From the NCBI GenBank assembly GCA_002747825.1, contig PDQQ01000015.1, positions 46,961-110,960 on the forward strand: 64,000 nucleotides of DNA, read 5' to 3'. The notes under the pieces are model-generated. The model was not told where the DNA came from. It made no database searches and saw only the letters and a list, made by a program, of their open reading frames with translations. The DNA comes from Deltaproteobacteria bacterium. Its GTDB lineage: Bacteria > Desulfobacterota > Desulfobulbia > Desulfobulbales > Desulfocapsaceae. Positions 1-9,231 of the stretch are shown one piece after another. Position numbers and translations under genes: made by a program. Position 1 is the stretch's first letter, and each line of letters starts with the position of its first letter.

Positions 1-1
1 A

Positions 2-349
2 CTGGATTTTGTCTTTCCTCTCTCCTTTTTACAGGACAAGATCTATCTGGATCCGGTAGAGCTGGACAGACAGATGCGCGGTCTTAGAATACGGCTGGAG
101 AGATTCTACGTCGACCCTCTCAAGGACCAGCAGAAACAAGAACAGCTCAACCCCTATATCAACGCATACGAAGAGATCCTCGCCCGCAAGGAAGAACTTC
201 CAGATGAGGCAAAAAAACAGCTTACCATTTTTAAGGAAATGATAGACGAGTACCGGTTGAGGCTTTTTTCCCCGGAGATCAGGAGCAGAACGCCTGTCTC
301 ACCCAAGAAACTCGACAAACAAAAGGCCTTACTTCGTAAATTGTACTAA
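2..349 (+). CDS. hrpA: ATP-dependent RNA helicase HrpA, C-terminal fragment
   Basis: The reading frame is open from the left edge of the window to the stop at 347-349, so this is the 3' end of a longer gene. The visible tail has the features I recall for the DUF3418 C-terminus of DEAH-box RNA helicase HrpA: a 'RGLRIRLERFYVDP' stretch (E. coli has 'ALRIRLEKLPVDP') followed by a helical part and 'MIDEYRLRLFSPE' and 'TPVSPKKL', matching the 'MIEELRVSYFA' and 'TPYPVSDKR' end of HrpA. HrpA unwinds structured RNA and helps rescue stalled ribosomes in E. coli. The helicase core lies outside the window, so the assignment rests on the tail alone. Confidence 0.75.
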   Translation: MDFVFPLSFLQDKIYLDPVELDRQMRGLRIRLERFYVDPLKDQQKQEQLNPYINAYEEILARKEELPDEAKKQLTIFKEMIDEYRLRLFSPEIRSRTPVSPKKLDKQKALLRKLY

Positions 350-435
350 AAAGAACAAAAACCAGCTCACAGAACCAAAAGATCTGGTTCTGCAGATACC
401 TTTGCTCCGCATCGCCATTACTGGGAAAATGTCTT

Positions 436-2769
436 TCAGGAAGGGTTTCTCCGAAAAATCACATTTTTAAAAAAACCTATCATATTTTCTCTGCGCAGGG
501 CCATTTTCAACTGTTCGGGAATCAGGGTGCTGCGCTGGATCTTTAACACAGACATCTTGTATTCGATATGCGTTGCCATCCGGTTGTCAAGATACCAGGC
601 GTACATCAGCCCCATCAACAAACCGGGCGGGGTAAAGCCCTCATTTTTGTTGACCAGTCTGGTGTAATGATGCGGATCATCCGTTGGGCACATTCTGGAG
701 AGCAATAAGTACTGCCTGAGCTCTTCCGGCGCGAAATAGCAACAACGCTCTTCTTCCGGGCGCAGCCAGAGATGGTACACCCTCCCGAGTGTCAGATCGT
801 TTACAACAACATCCTCCAGCCTCTTTACGCTGGCATAAGAGCCGAGCAGGGACTCGCCCAGTGCTATCATAAAAGCCACCTCAAAAGATGACGGCCGCAG
901 GATCTGGTCGGCTCGAATTTTAATACAACGATCATCCGGGTCATAAAAGGAGAAGACATTGTCCCATTTTTGATTACGATTCCAGGAGTCTTCACCTACA
1001 CAGTGTACACCGGAAAAAAACTGCAAATGCTTCAGGGGAATAAGGGGGTGGGCCCAGATTACCTCCAGCAGCGATTCCTTTATCCCCTGTTCACTGTATT
1101 GTCGGCTCTGGCCGGGATCACCGATAAAACTTACCGTAACGTCTTGCAATATCTTTTCGATGGCCGCATATCTTTCGTGAGGAAAAAGGCCGTAGGAGCT
1201 TCGTTCTGGCCCTGGCCTGTGGCCGCCACTCGGCTGTTGAACCGCGTCCCGTGAAACATTATTTCTCTTTTCTCGACAACAGCTGTGTTCTGCAAACAGC
1301 CCCTTCACCGCCAGGGCCAGGCGTGCTGGATCGTGCTGAATCATGCCTTTCCCTAAAAGGATATCCCTGGAATATATCTCGCATTCTACCGGATCATACC
1401 GTTTTTCTATTATTTTTTCTCTGTCAAGATAGATGGGCACCTTGCCTTCGACGGCGTAGTTTTGCAGTATGGACGCGGGGATATCTCTGAGGGATACACA
1501 AAGGATTTTCTGAAACAACCCTCTTGTTCCACCCGGAATATTTTTCTCGTAGGCCTCGAGCATATCCGAGACCTGAAATTTTCTCTCCGGATTGATCATT
1601 GATACATCCGTCTCCCCTGTCTGCACCCACAAATTAGAAACGAGTACTTTGAGCGCCCTGGTATTTTCTCTCACCGCCTGGGCAAGACCCGGAACCTGCA
1701 ATACCGGAATGACCGAAGAGTAGAGACTGCCAGGTGCAAAGATGATAATATCGGCCGACTGTATACTTTCGACAAGCCGGGGATAGAGATACGGGGTATC
1801 ACAGTAATCAACACTCACCCGCTGGATCGGAAATCCCCTGCGGGCGGAAACCAGTTTATTCTCGCCGACGATCTCAACATTATTCGCGTAGAGAATCCGC
1901 AGTTGGGCCGGAGTCGGCGTACAGGGTAAAACGGAGTATTCTCCGGCGCCGAGGATGGTGGAGAGGCTGTTGAGTCCTTTCAGTACTGCCTGATATATTT
2001 TTTCTCTGGCAAAGTTCTCCGCCGTAAAATCGGCGGTTCCATCTGGGAGAGAATCGATGATAGCGGCGGCACAGAGTAGATTGCCAAAGCAGTGGGGACG
2101 GGATCGAACCTTTTGAAAACGAGGATCGGTAAGAATACAATCGGTGAGATGCAGCAGATAATCTGCGACATCCGGGGGAAGAGAATGCAAACGCTCCCGG
2201 CATTGTTGCAGATCGGAACTCTCGGTCGTCAATTTTTCGGTAAAGCGCCAGTTGAAGACATCGGCGAGGCGCCCAATAAGCCTTTGTGCAGCACGCCTGT
2301 TCAGACCATACCGTGTCTGCAGATTTACACGCTGTATTGATGAAACCAGGACATGGCGTATATCGCCCAAGGCCATCAGCGGAAAATCCTTGAGGAGTTC
2401 CCCCGTTGAGCCGCCATCGTCGGTGACGCAGACTATAGATTTTATGTGTGGAAAGAGGTTCTTGAGCCCTTCAAACGGCTTTTTTGACCAATCCGCCCTC
2501 CTGGAATCCCCGCCAACGATATTTGAAAGACCGGAACCGCCGCCAAAAACAACGATCTTGTTCTCTTGACTGTTCTGTTGTAGCAGCTCCTTGCGCAGCG
2601 CATCAAGCGGGGCCTTCGCCTCCGGCTGCAGCCCGTCTGGAAGGCCTTCAAGCAAGAGACCGACAATCTTTTCGCGTAATGTCTTTTGAGGAAGCAGGTC
2701 AAGGGGGGAAATACGGGTCTGATAGAGTTTGTCGATGATTTCCTGTATATCGTTATTTGTATCCTTCAT
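436..2769 (-). CDS. CofD/YvcK-family nucleotide-sugar binding protein with long C-terminal extension
   Basis: This 777-residue protein has a helical N-terminus of about 70 residues, then a CofD/YvcK Rossmann core: a glycine-rich 'VVFGGGSGLSNIVGG' loop near residue 73, 'TDDGGSTGELL' near 116 and 'IIFAPGSLYSSVIPVL' near 345. YvcK proteins (about 320 residues) bind UDP-sugars and influence carbon flux and cell-wall synthesis; CofD itself transfers phospholactate to deazaflavin. The DDGGSTG motif favours the YvcK side. About 280 residues after the core (from roughly residue 500) match nothing I recognise. It starts 21 bp downstream of kdsB, so the two probably share a transcript, which would fit an envelope-related role. 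The family is well supported; the exact function is not. Confidence 0.7.
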   Translation of the reverse strand: MKDTNNDIQEIIDKLYQTRISPLDLLPQKTLREKIVGLLLEGLPDGLQPEAKAPLDALRKELLQQNSQENKIVVFGGGSGLSNIVGGDSRRADWSKKPFEGLKNLFPHIKSIVCVTDDGGSTGELLKDFPLMALGDIRHVLVSSIQRVNLQTRYGLNRRAAQRLIGRLADVFNWRFTEKLTTESSDLQQCRERLHSLPPDVADYLLHLTDCILTDPRFQKVRSRPHCFGNLLCAAAIIDSLPDGTADFTAENFAREKIYQAVLKGLNSLSTILGAGEYSVLPCTPTPAQLRILYANNVEIVGENKLVSARRGFPIQRVSVDYCDTPYLYPRLVESIQSADIIIFAPGSLYSSVIPVLQVPGLAQAVRENTRALKVLVSNLWVQTGETDVSMINPERKFQVSDMLEAYEKNIPGGTRGLFQKILCVSLRDIPASILQNYAVEGKVPIYLDREKIIEKRYDPVECEIYSRDILLGKGMIQHDPARLALAVKGLFAEHSCCREKRNNVSRDAVQQPSGGHRPGPERSSYGLFPHERYAAIEKILQDVTVSFIGDPGQSRQYSEQGIKESLLEVIWAHPLIPLKHLQFFSGVHCVGEDSWNRNQKWDNVFSFYDPDDRCIKIRADQILRPSSFEVAFMIALGESLLGSYASVKRLEDVVVNDLTLGRVYHLWLRPEEERCCYFAPEELRQYLLLSRMCPTDDPHHYTRLVNKNEGFTPPGLLMGLMYAWYLDNRMATHIEYKMSVLKIQRSTLIPEQLKMALRRENMIGFFKNVIFRRNPS

Positions 2770-2790
2770 TTCCTTGATCTCTCAAAGAAG

Positions 2791-3573
2791 TTACCTGCGA
2801 AGAGACTCTTCAACCCTGAGAAGATCCTCGGGCCTGTCGACCTCTATCGAATCGTGGTCGGTAACTGTTACCTTGATCTTATACCCATATTCCAGAGCCC
2901 GCAACTGTTCAAGCTTTTCAAACCTCTCCCAGTCTCCTTCCGGAAGAGCCACAAAGGATAACAAAAAGCCTTTCCTATACGCGTAAAATCCCAGATGTTT
3001 ATAGTAGGTGGGCTGGATGCCATCAACCTCCGGACTTCTCTGAAAAGGGATCGGTGAACGGGAAAAATAGAGGGCGTAAAAATCCTTATCGAAAACCGTT
3101 TTCACATGATTTGGGTCATCTATTTCTTCAGGTCGTACTATTTTATAGATGAGAGTCGACATCGGCAATGCCGGATCATCAAGAAGCGGCTTTGCCACCT
3201 GGTAAATCACCTCTTGAGCAAAAAGCGGCTGATCGCCCTGGATGTTAACGACAACATCATGCTCAGAAATTTTCAAAATCTCGGCCGCTTCCGCGATCCT
3301 GTCCGAGCCCGAGACATGTTTTGTATCGGTCAAAACAGACTCACCACCAAAACCACGCACACAGTCGGCTATACGCCGATCATCGGTTGCCACAACCACA
3401 CGTGACAGGAGGGGGACGGCCTGGGCCCTTTCAACAACGTGCTGGATCATTGGTTTTTCCTGAATCAGAGCCAGAGGTTTACCGGGAAAACGGTTTGAGG
3501 TATAACGGGCTGGTATAATCGCAACTACTTTGGGTTTTGGGCTTGTCATTGGTACAATAGGTTCGTTATTCAT
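2791..3573 (-). CDS. kdsB: 3-deoxy-manno-octulosonate cytidylyltransferase
   Basis: KdsB activates Kdo as CMP-Kdo in the cytoplasm, the donor for the inner core of LPS. The 260-residue length is normal. Visible motifs are 'VVAIIPARYTSNRFPGKPL' at the N-terminus (nucleotide-binding loop), 'VVVATDD', 'GSDRIAEAA', and 'VVNIQGDQPL' (the metal-binding region). The end 'IEVDRPEDLLRVE' is also typical. The start ATG shares its first base region with the divergently transcribed rsmJ at 3573; an internal ATG at 3549 is possible, and neither start has a strong Shine-Dalgarno. The gene is followed after 21 bp by the CofD-like gene. Confidence 0.95.
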   Translation of the reverse strand: MNNEPIVPMTSPKPKVVAIIPARYTSNRFPGKPLALIQEKPMIQHVVERAQAVPLLSRVVVATDDRRIADCVRGFGGESVLTDTKHVSGSDRIAEAAEILKISEHDVVVNIQGDQPLFAQEVIYQVAKPLLDDPALPMSTLIYKIVRPEEIDDPNHVKTVFDKDFYALYFSRSPIPFQRSPEVDGIQPTYYKHLGFYAYRKGFLLSFVALPEGDWERFEKLEQLRALEYGYKIKVTVTDHDSIEVDRPEDLLRVEESLRR

Positions 3574-4478
3574 TGTTTTCAGGTTTTGTTTTGCAGCTCT
3601 CTTCCAGAGAAGAGCAAACCAAGATCGTAAAATCTTTTATTCCGATGAAAAAAGATATACAGAAAAACAGCGGCAGTGACACATCAATACACATCTCCGT
3701 CTCTTCTACCGAACAATGCTCAACAAGTAAAGAAAAAGCGCATTGGCTTTCCCGGAGGCTCTCTCTTGCCTATGCTGCCAGCCTCGAAGCGTCAGCAACT
3801 GAATATATTCTGGTGTACACAAAAGATGGTCTGCAACTTGTTCGCTATAACAGGAAAAAAGGCTCAATACAGCGCCTGCTCCATGTAGACTTTCTAGCAG
3901 GAAAAAACCGCTACAGAAGGAAGAACGATCTCTCTATCCATCAGCCTCTGGCCAAGGCTGCTGGCATGAAGCCCGGCTTTCGCCCAACAATACTTGATGC
4001 AACCGCAGGGCTCGGAAAAGACGGCTTTCTCTTCGCCTCGCTGGGCTGCCAGCTGACCCTCTGCGAGAGAAACCCGATACTGTTTGCCCTGCTTGAAGAC
4101 GGCCTGTTGCGTGCCCAAAACGACCCTTGTACACGGGATATCGTTGAGAGAATACGGCTCATACAGGAGGACAGCATCCTGCTCACCAAGCAGAAGCCGG
4201 CCCTCTACGATACGGTCTATCTTGACCCAATGTATCCGCAACGTACCTCCTCTGCACTCAACAAGCAGGAGCTGCGCGTTATCCGCCAGATCGTTGGCGA
4301 TGATAGAGATGTCGCAGATCTTTTTGCTGCAGGCAAACAGCTGGCCCGGCACAGAGTGGTGGTAAAACGTCCCCGCCTGGCACCCCCGTTAACGGAAGAG
4401 AAAATATCCTACCAGATACAGATGACCAGCTGTCGCTACGATATTTATCTTATCCCGCTCCAGAGAACTGTCGACTGA
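3573..4478 (+). CDS. rsmJ: 16S rRNA (guanine-1516-N2) methyltransferase RsmJ
   Basis: RsmJ (YhiQ) is a SAM-dependent enzyme that methylates G1516 of 16S rRNA. The sequence has the SAM-binding 'ILDATAGLGKDGFLFASLGC' block, 'LCERNP' as the acidic ribose-binding strand, 'VYLDPMYP' as the catalytic loop, and the RsmJ-specific tail 'RVVVKRP..APPL' followed by 'YDIYLI'. At 301 residues it is longer than E. coli RsmJ (about 250). The extra N-terminus suggests that the ATG at 3645 (277 residues) could be the true start, which would also free the shared start region with kdsB. It is transcribed away from kdsB. Confidence 0.85.
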   Translation: MFSGFVLQLSSREEQTKIVKSFIPMKKDIQKNSGSDTSIHISVSSTEQCSTSKEKAHWLSRRLSLAYAASLEASATEYILVYTKDGLQLVRYNRKKGSIQRLLHVDFLAGKNRYRRKNDLSIHQPLAKAAGMKPGFRPTILDATAGLGKDGFLFASLGCQLTLCERNPILFALLEDGLLRAQNDPCTRDIVERIRLIQEDSILLTKQKPALYDTVYLDPMYPQRTSSALNKQELRVIRQIVGDDRDVADLFAAGKQLARHRVVVKRPRLAPPLTEEKISYQIQMTSCRYDIYLIPLQRTVD

Positions 4479-4545
4479 CAAGAAAAGCCTGCCCGGTGAA
4501 CTGGAATATCTGTACTTTCCCCGCATCAGGTCCAGACTGTTTCAG

Positions 4546-5016
4546 TCAGCCGCCCTTATGGTATTTTTCACCGTTTTTTATGGTATAGGCCCGGTACAAC
4601 TGCTCGAGCAGAAGCATCCGCGTCATGTCGTGGGTAAAGGTCATTTGGGAAAGAGACAGGACCTGTTGGCCGGCGGCCAAAACCGCCTCCGCGAGACCAT
4701 CAGGCCCTCCGATGAGATAACAGACCTTTTTCACCGCCATCCGCTCCCAGCGAGAAATGGTTTTCGCCAGACACTCAGAGGTCATCTGCTCACCTCTGGA
4801 ATCAAGCACAACAACAAAATCACCGGGAGAGACGGCCCCTAACAGTAACTCCCCCTGTTTTTTGAGCAAAACATCCCGTGGCTGCGCAGATACCTTGTCT
4901 TTGACAACGACAATATTGCAACGGGTGTAACAGTTCAGCCGTGCGTGGTATTTTGCGATAGCCTTTTCAAGAATGCTGTCTTTGGTCTTGCCCAAAAAGA
5001 CAATTTCATGCTTCAT
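4546..5016 (-). CDS. rlmH: 23S rRNA (pseudouridine-1915-N3) methyltransferase RlmH
   Basis: RlmH is a small SPOUT-class methyltransferase that methylates pseudouridine 1915 of 23S rRNA within assembled 70S ribosomes. The 156-residue size is standard. Diagnostic motifs are 'VVLDSRGEQMTSE', 'CYLIGGPDGL' (the SAM-binding trefoil knot glycine loop) and the C-terminal 'QMTFTHDMTRMLLLEQLYRAY'. It is the last gene of a same-strand run, 18 bp after the YkgJ-type protein and downstream of yqgE. Confidence 0.95.
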   Translation of the reverse strand: MKHEIVFLGKTKDSILEKAIAKYHARLNCYTRCNIVVVKDKVSAQPRDVLLKKQGELLLGAVSPGDFVVVLDSRGEQMTSECLAKTISRWERMAVKKVCYLIGGPDGLAEAVLAAGQQVLSLSQMTFTHDMTRMLLLEQLYRAYTIKNGEKYHKGG

Positions 5017-5034
5017 GCCGCAAACCAGAGGTTT

Positions 5035-5436
5035 TCAAGAAACAAGAGGCAGAGACCTTGCCATAAGAGAGCGGAGGACCCTGCAGAACTCTTCGTAGCC
5101 CACTTCCGCCTTGATGCCCGGGCACGAGTCGGCGATTGCCTTGAAATTATTTTCATCGAGCAGTATCGAGGGGTGCAGTGGCCACTCCGCACAGCGCCAC
5201 GGCCGCCCCTGGTGAACACAGCAGCCGTCCTTGTAAAAGATGCAGTGATTATCCACCACCTTCATCTGAACGACACCATTTGTCGTCCGCCAATAGGTCT
5301 TCTCTATATGCTCCCGATCCCCGCCCAAGGCCAGAACCATTCGGTACTGGTCCCGTTTATCCAAAGAGACCGTTGTCGACCCGTGGCAGCAATATCCACA
5401 GCGGGTACAGGAAAATATTTTCTCGATAGTATCCAT
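5035..5436 (-). CDS. YkgJ-family cysteine-cluster protein (UPF0153)
   Basis: The protein is 133 residues from the ATG at 5436; a TTG two codons upstream could also serve. It belongs to the zinc- or iron-chelating CxxCxxCC family: 'CTRCGYCC' near residue 9, a second cluster around 'HCIFYKDGCCVHQGRPWRCAEWP', and a late 'DSCPG'. The eight conserved cysteines suggest a bound metal or Fe-S cluster. The biochemical function of the family is unknown. It lies between yqgE and rlmH, both on the same strand. Confidence 0.85.
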   Translation of the reverse strand: MDTIEKIFSCTRCGYCCHGSTTVSLDKRDQYRMVLALGGDREHIEKTYWRTTNGVVQMKVVDNHCIFYKDGCCVHQGRPWRCAEWPLHPSILLDENNFKAIADSCPGIKAEVGYEEFCRVLRSLMARSLPLVS

Positions 5437-5546
5437 AGGCAACAGATGCTCGAAGAATATAAGAATTTGTTCATAAGGTAATTTCAGAGACCGGACAGAT
5501 CGAAAAAAAACGAGCCGTTCCGCTGTTCAACCCATGAAGATTGAGG

Positions 5547-6122
5547 CTAGGCATAACCTATTGTATCTTTATAGATTGAAATATCAATGCCGTACTGCAT
5601 CGCAGCGGCCCTCCATTTCAAGGCATCTTCGAGGTGGAAAATGATCTCCTCATTGCCTGGAACAGCCAGCCAGCCATTGTGAAGCAGCTCTCTTTCCAGC
5701 TGCCCCGGCCCCCAGCCGGTATAACCAAGAACAAACAAAAACAGCTCCGGCCCCAGACCATTTGCAATATCTTCGAGGACCTTTGTTTCCCGGGTCAGAG
5801 AAATCGTATCGGTGATATCCATTTTATACCCGGCCGCATAGTCGGAATGGTAGAGGATAAAGGCCGATTCCTGATCAATCGGCCCACCGATATATACCGG
5901 GGGAAGCTTTTTTTTCGGTACCGGGAGCTGGGCTCCCTGGAGGATCTCAGCCAAGGAGAGCGAATAATTCGGCCGATTGATGGCAAGCCCCATAGCACCC
6001 TGGCTTCCATGTTCACAAATATAAATGACATGCTCGGCAAACCGCGGATCCGGCATCTGCGGGGTTGAAATCAAGAATCTGCCAGCAAGGGATGTAAAAT
6101 CACCCATGTTGCTGTTTTCCAT
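5547..6122 (-). CDS. YqgE/AlgH family protein (UPF0301)
   Basis: The 191-residue protein shows the family hallmarks: 'LAGRFLISTPQMPDPRFAEHVIYICEH' at the N-terminus (read in two parts), 'GAMGLAINRP', 'YIGGPI', and 'LFVLGYTGWGPGQLERELLHNGWL'. AlgH was first linked to alginate regulation in Pseudomonas, but no reaction is established. It begins the yqgE-ykgJ-rlmH run; YqgE is often found next to housekeeping genes such as ruvX in other bacteria. Confidence 0.92.
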   Translation of the reverse strand: MENSNMGDFTSLAGRFLISTPQMPDPRFAEHVIYICEHGSQGAMGLAINRPNYSLSLAEILQGAQLPVPKKKLPPVYIGGPIDQESAFILYHSDYAAGYKMDITDTISLTRETKVLEDIANGLGPELFLFVLGYTGWGPGQLERELLHNGWLAVPGNEEIIFHLEDALKWRAAAMQYGIDISIYKDTIGYA

Positions 6123-6586
6123 CGTCTTACCTCTCGTCTCGTTCTATCTTCCTGCCCTTTTGTATAGCAAACATATCCTGGGTGTTTTTATAAGAATGAG
6201 GACAAACCTGGTCAAAAAAACGGTTCGTAAAGAGAAATGTTCTCTATCCTGAAAAGCAAGGTATAGCAAAGACGCGATAATTGCAATCGTCCTCTACCGA
6301 ATCCGCTTGCGAGCCAATGTAAATTGGCTCTGGATTTCTGCACTCAAGGATTGAATGCAGATAAGCGATGACAAAGACCAGGCTATAGCATAATATAGAT
6401 AGTTCTGAGTCGTTGATTGTTGGCACAAAAGCAGGTGTTCCGTAACAATTTTTGGGCTGGATCATGTCAAGGAACAATAAAACATCGCAATTACATTTTG
6501 TTACGAATATCTGTGTGCAGGGATTTTTTGTCTCATACATTTACTCAAGTCCCTCACACAACCACCAGCATCCATAGATTCTTTAT
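6123..6586. other. Intergenic region between yqgE and glgB
   Basis: About 460 bp between two divergent genes must hold both promoters, but I see no confident -10/-35 pair. It contains one clear hairpin at 6311-6330. A 98-codon frame on the minus strand (6244-6540) is open but has no recognisable family and is not called as a gene. Confidence 0.6.
6311..6330. repeat. Short perfect hairpin, 8-bp stem
   Basis: GAGCCAAT (6311-6318), loop GTAA, ATTGGCTC (6323-6330). There is no T-run after either arm, so it is not an intrinsic terminator. It lies in the divergent intergenic region between yqgE and glgB. Confidence 0.5.
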
Positions 6587-8785
6587 ATGACACTTGCCGA
6601 ACAGATAGCCAACTGCAACCACCACGATCCCTTCCAGTTTCTTGGGGCTCATTTTAACCGAGAAAAGAAAGGTACCGTCACTCTGCGCAGCTACCAGCCT
6701 GAAGCCACTGCTGTTTTCTTTCTTTCCGGGGATCTGCGTCAGCCGATGTCAGAACAGGACCAGCCCGGAATTTTTTCCTGCACGCTCAACAGAGCCGATC
6801 TGCCGGATCCCGATCTTGATCCGTACCACTATCAGTACGAAGTACATTATGCGACAGCAACGGTGAGAAAAAATGATCCCTATCGCTTTCCTGTCGCCCT
6901 CGGAGAAGAAGACCGATTTTTGTTCAACAAGGGGACCAACTATAAGATATACAATCATCTGGGAGCACACAGAACCTCCCTCTGTAACGTCAGCGGCATG
7001 CTTTTTCGGGTCTGGGCGCCAAACGCCCGTTCTATCTCGGTTGTCGGTGATTTCAACTTCTGGGATATACGGCCACATCAGATGCGCAGCCTCGGCGCCT
7101 CCGGCATCTGGGAGCTTTTTATTCCCGATCTGGGCCTCGGTGAGATCTACAAATACTCGATACAGGACCGTTTCGGCAACCGCAGTAACAAGGCAGATCC
7201 TTTTCAGTTTTATGGTGAACTACGGCCTCGAACCGGTTCGATAACAACCACAACGGCAAACTACATCTGGCAGGATGGCCGCTGGCAAGAGCAACAGACA
7301 GCGAATACATTTACCAGCCCACTTTCCATCTACGAACTGCATCCAGGATCCTGGCGGCGTGATCCAAACGAGCCTCAGCGCTTTCTCAGCTTTCAGGAGC
7401 TGAGCAGAGATCTCATCCCCTACGTTGTGGAAATGGGTTTTACCCATATCGAGCTGCTGCCGGTGATGGAACATCCCCTCGACGAATCCTGGGGCTATCA
7501 GGTTGCTGCACCCTACAGCATCAGCAGTCGTTTTGGTGAGCCTGAGGATTTCATGGCCTTCGTCGACGCCTGCCATCAAAGTGGTATCGGCGTTATTCTT
7601 GACTGGGTTCCGGCACACTTTCCCAAGGATGCCCACAGCCTCGGCCGTTTCGACGGCACCCCTCTTTTTGAACATGAAGATGAAAGGCTGGGCTGCCATC
7701 CGGATTGGGGAACCTTCGTGTACAACTATGGCAGGAAGGAGGTAAGCAACTATCTTATTGCCAACGCCTTGTTTTGGTTTGACAAGTACCACATTGATGG
7801 CTTACGGGTTGACGCGGTTGCCTCTATGATATACCTCGACTACTCGAGAAAAGACGGAGAGTGGCTGCCCAACCGCTATGGCGGCAACCTCAATCTTGAG
7901 GCGATCGAATTCTTTCGCCATCTAAACTCCATCGTAAAAGATCTCTTTCCCAGTCGTTTGATGATTGCCGAGGAGTCTACCAGTTTTGAAGGGGTGACAC
8001 GCTCGGTTGCCAATGGCGGTCTGGGCTTTGATTACAAATGGAATATGGGCTGGATGAACGATATGCTCTCCTACATGAGCAGGGATCCAATCCATAGAAA
8101 ATTCCACCACAACGATCTCACGTTCTCGATGACGTATGCCTTTTCTGAAAACTTCATCCTTCCGCTTTCCCACGATGAGGTTGCCCACGGCAAGGGCGCA
8201 TTGCTCGACAAAATGCCCGGTGATATCTGGCAAAAGTTTGCCAACCTGCGTCTTCTTCTCGCCTTTATGTGGACCCACCCCGGCAAAAAACTGCTTTTTA
8301 TGGGTGCAGAACTCGGTCAGTTCGCGGAATGGAACTGCAAACAAAGCCTTGACTGGCATCTTCTCGACAATACCTTCCACGTCGGACTGCAAAACAGTCT
8401 GAAACGTTTAAACAGCATCTATAAAGAGCACGCGGCCCTGTGGCAGCTCGCAGATGGAGGCGCCAGCTTCTCCTGGCTTGATCTTGACGACAGGGATAAC
8501 TCGATCGTCTCTTTTGCACGTTACGCAGAAAATTGGAGTGACCACCTGATCTGTATTTTTAACTTTACACCGCAGACGCATTATGGTTACAAGATCGCGT
8601 TAGCGCAACAACGAGACTACGAGGTTCTTTTCTGTTCCGATGATATACCCTACGGAGGCTCAGGGGCCGTTTCTCAACAAAGAGTTACTCCGACAGGGGG
8701 GGCATATGCCCATGGTCAGGGGCAGACGATCATGGATATCGCACCTCTCTCTTCGACCATATTGCGACCGGTACCTGCTGGATAA
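6587..8785 (+). CDS. glgB: 1,4-alpha-glucan branching enzyme
   Basis: GlgB makes alpha-1,6 branches in glycogen. The protein has 732 residues, the usual length for the two-N-terminal-module form: an N1/CBM48-like region, a second CBM48 ('RVWAPNARSISVVGDFNFWD'), and the GH13 barrel. Catalytic motifs are visible: 'GVILDWVPAHFPKD', 'DGLRVDAVASM' (nucleophile Asp), 'LMIAEESTSF' (acid/base Glu) and 'LPLSHDEVAHGKGAL' (transition-state Asp). No other glycogen gene is adjacent, although a phosphohexomutase and galT lie elsewhere in the window. Confidence 0.97.
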   Translation: MTLAEQIANCNHHDPFQFLGAHFNREKKGTVTLRSYQPEATAVFFLSGDLRQPMSEQDQPGIFSCTLNRADLPDPDLDPYHYQYEVHYATATVRKNDPYRFPVALGEEDRFLFNKGTNYKIYNHLGAHRTSLCNVSGMLFRVWAPNARSISVVGDFNFWDIRPHQMRSLGASGIWELFIPDLGLGEIYKYSIQDRFGNRSNKADPFQFYGELRPRTGSITTTTANYIWQDGRWQEQQTANTFTSPLSIYELHPGSWRRDPNEPQRFLSFQELSRDLIPYVVEMGFTHIELLPVMEHPLDESWGYQVAAPYSISSRFGEPEDFMAFVDACHQSGIGVILDWVPAHFPKDAHSLGRFDGTPLFEHEDERLGCHPDWGTFVYNYGRKEVSNYLIANALFWFDKYHIDGLRVDAVASMIYLDYSRKDGEWLPNRYGGNLNLEAIEFFRHLNSIVKDLFPSRLMIAEESTSFEGVTRSVANGGLGFDYKWNMGWMNDMLSYMSRDPIHRKFHHNDLTFSMTYAFSENFILPLSHDEVAHGKGALLDKMPGDIWQKFANLRLLLAFMWTHPGKKLLFMGAELGQFAEWNCKQSLDWHLLDNTFHVGLQNSLKRLNSIYKEHAALWQLADGGASFSWLDLDDRDNSIVSFARYAENWSDHLICIFNFTPQTHYGYKIALAQQRDYEVLFCSDDIPYGGSGAVSQQRVTPTGGAYAHGQGQTIMDIAPLSSTILRPVPAG

Positions 8786-8883
8786 AGGAAAGAATTTGGT
8801 AAGAGCAAAAAAAGATCTGTAGCAAAAAGCAGTACAAACCACCTGCTGTTCAATGCAGGAAATAACAAAAAAGGAGAGACAAA

Positions 8884-9081
8884 ATGGCTGGGAAAGGCTT
8901 GCATCCTTCAGGGGACAAGATGACAAGAGCGATCAAAGAGTTTTCAGAGCAACTCGAGCAGCAAGGCCCCTCTGCAAGGCAGAAGATCCTGCAACAGATT
9001 ATCCTGAAATTTGATCTCTCCCCCAAAGAGAGCCTGTTTATGGAAAGGCATTTCAAGGAAGACCAACAAGACAGTCAGTGA
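8884..9081 (+). CDS. Small helical protein of unknown function (65 aa)
   Basis: A strong Shine-Dalgarno (AAGGAGAGA) sits seven bases before the ATG, about 100 bp downstream of glgB on the same strand. The product is charged and mainly helical ('AIKEFSEQLEQQ', 'KILQQIILKFDLSPKESLFMERHFK') and has no cysteines, membrane segment or signal peptide. I do not recognise a family. The good ribosome binding site and protein-like composition favour a real gene. It may be cotranscribed with glgB. Confidence 0.6.
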   Translation: MAGKGLHPSGDKMTRAIKEFSEQLEQQGPSARQKILQQIILKFDLSPKESLFMERHFKEDQQDSQ

Positions 9082-9231
9082 ATTCATGAGATATCCCTTA
9101 CAGGCATGAAACCTTTTGCTGCAGCAGTCAATGAATCGCCAACATCAGGCAGGTGCGATTTACAGAAGACTTCGCGGCAAAAAGGCTGCTACAGCTGTTC
9201 GCTCAAAGAGCGAGCAAACTCGCAGAGACTC

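Noticed and set aside
6244..6540. 98-codon minus-strand frame between yqgE and glgB
   Set aside because: No recognised family, odd composition, a hairpin inside the frame and only a distant Shine-Dalgarno. More likely noncoding.
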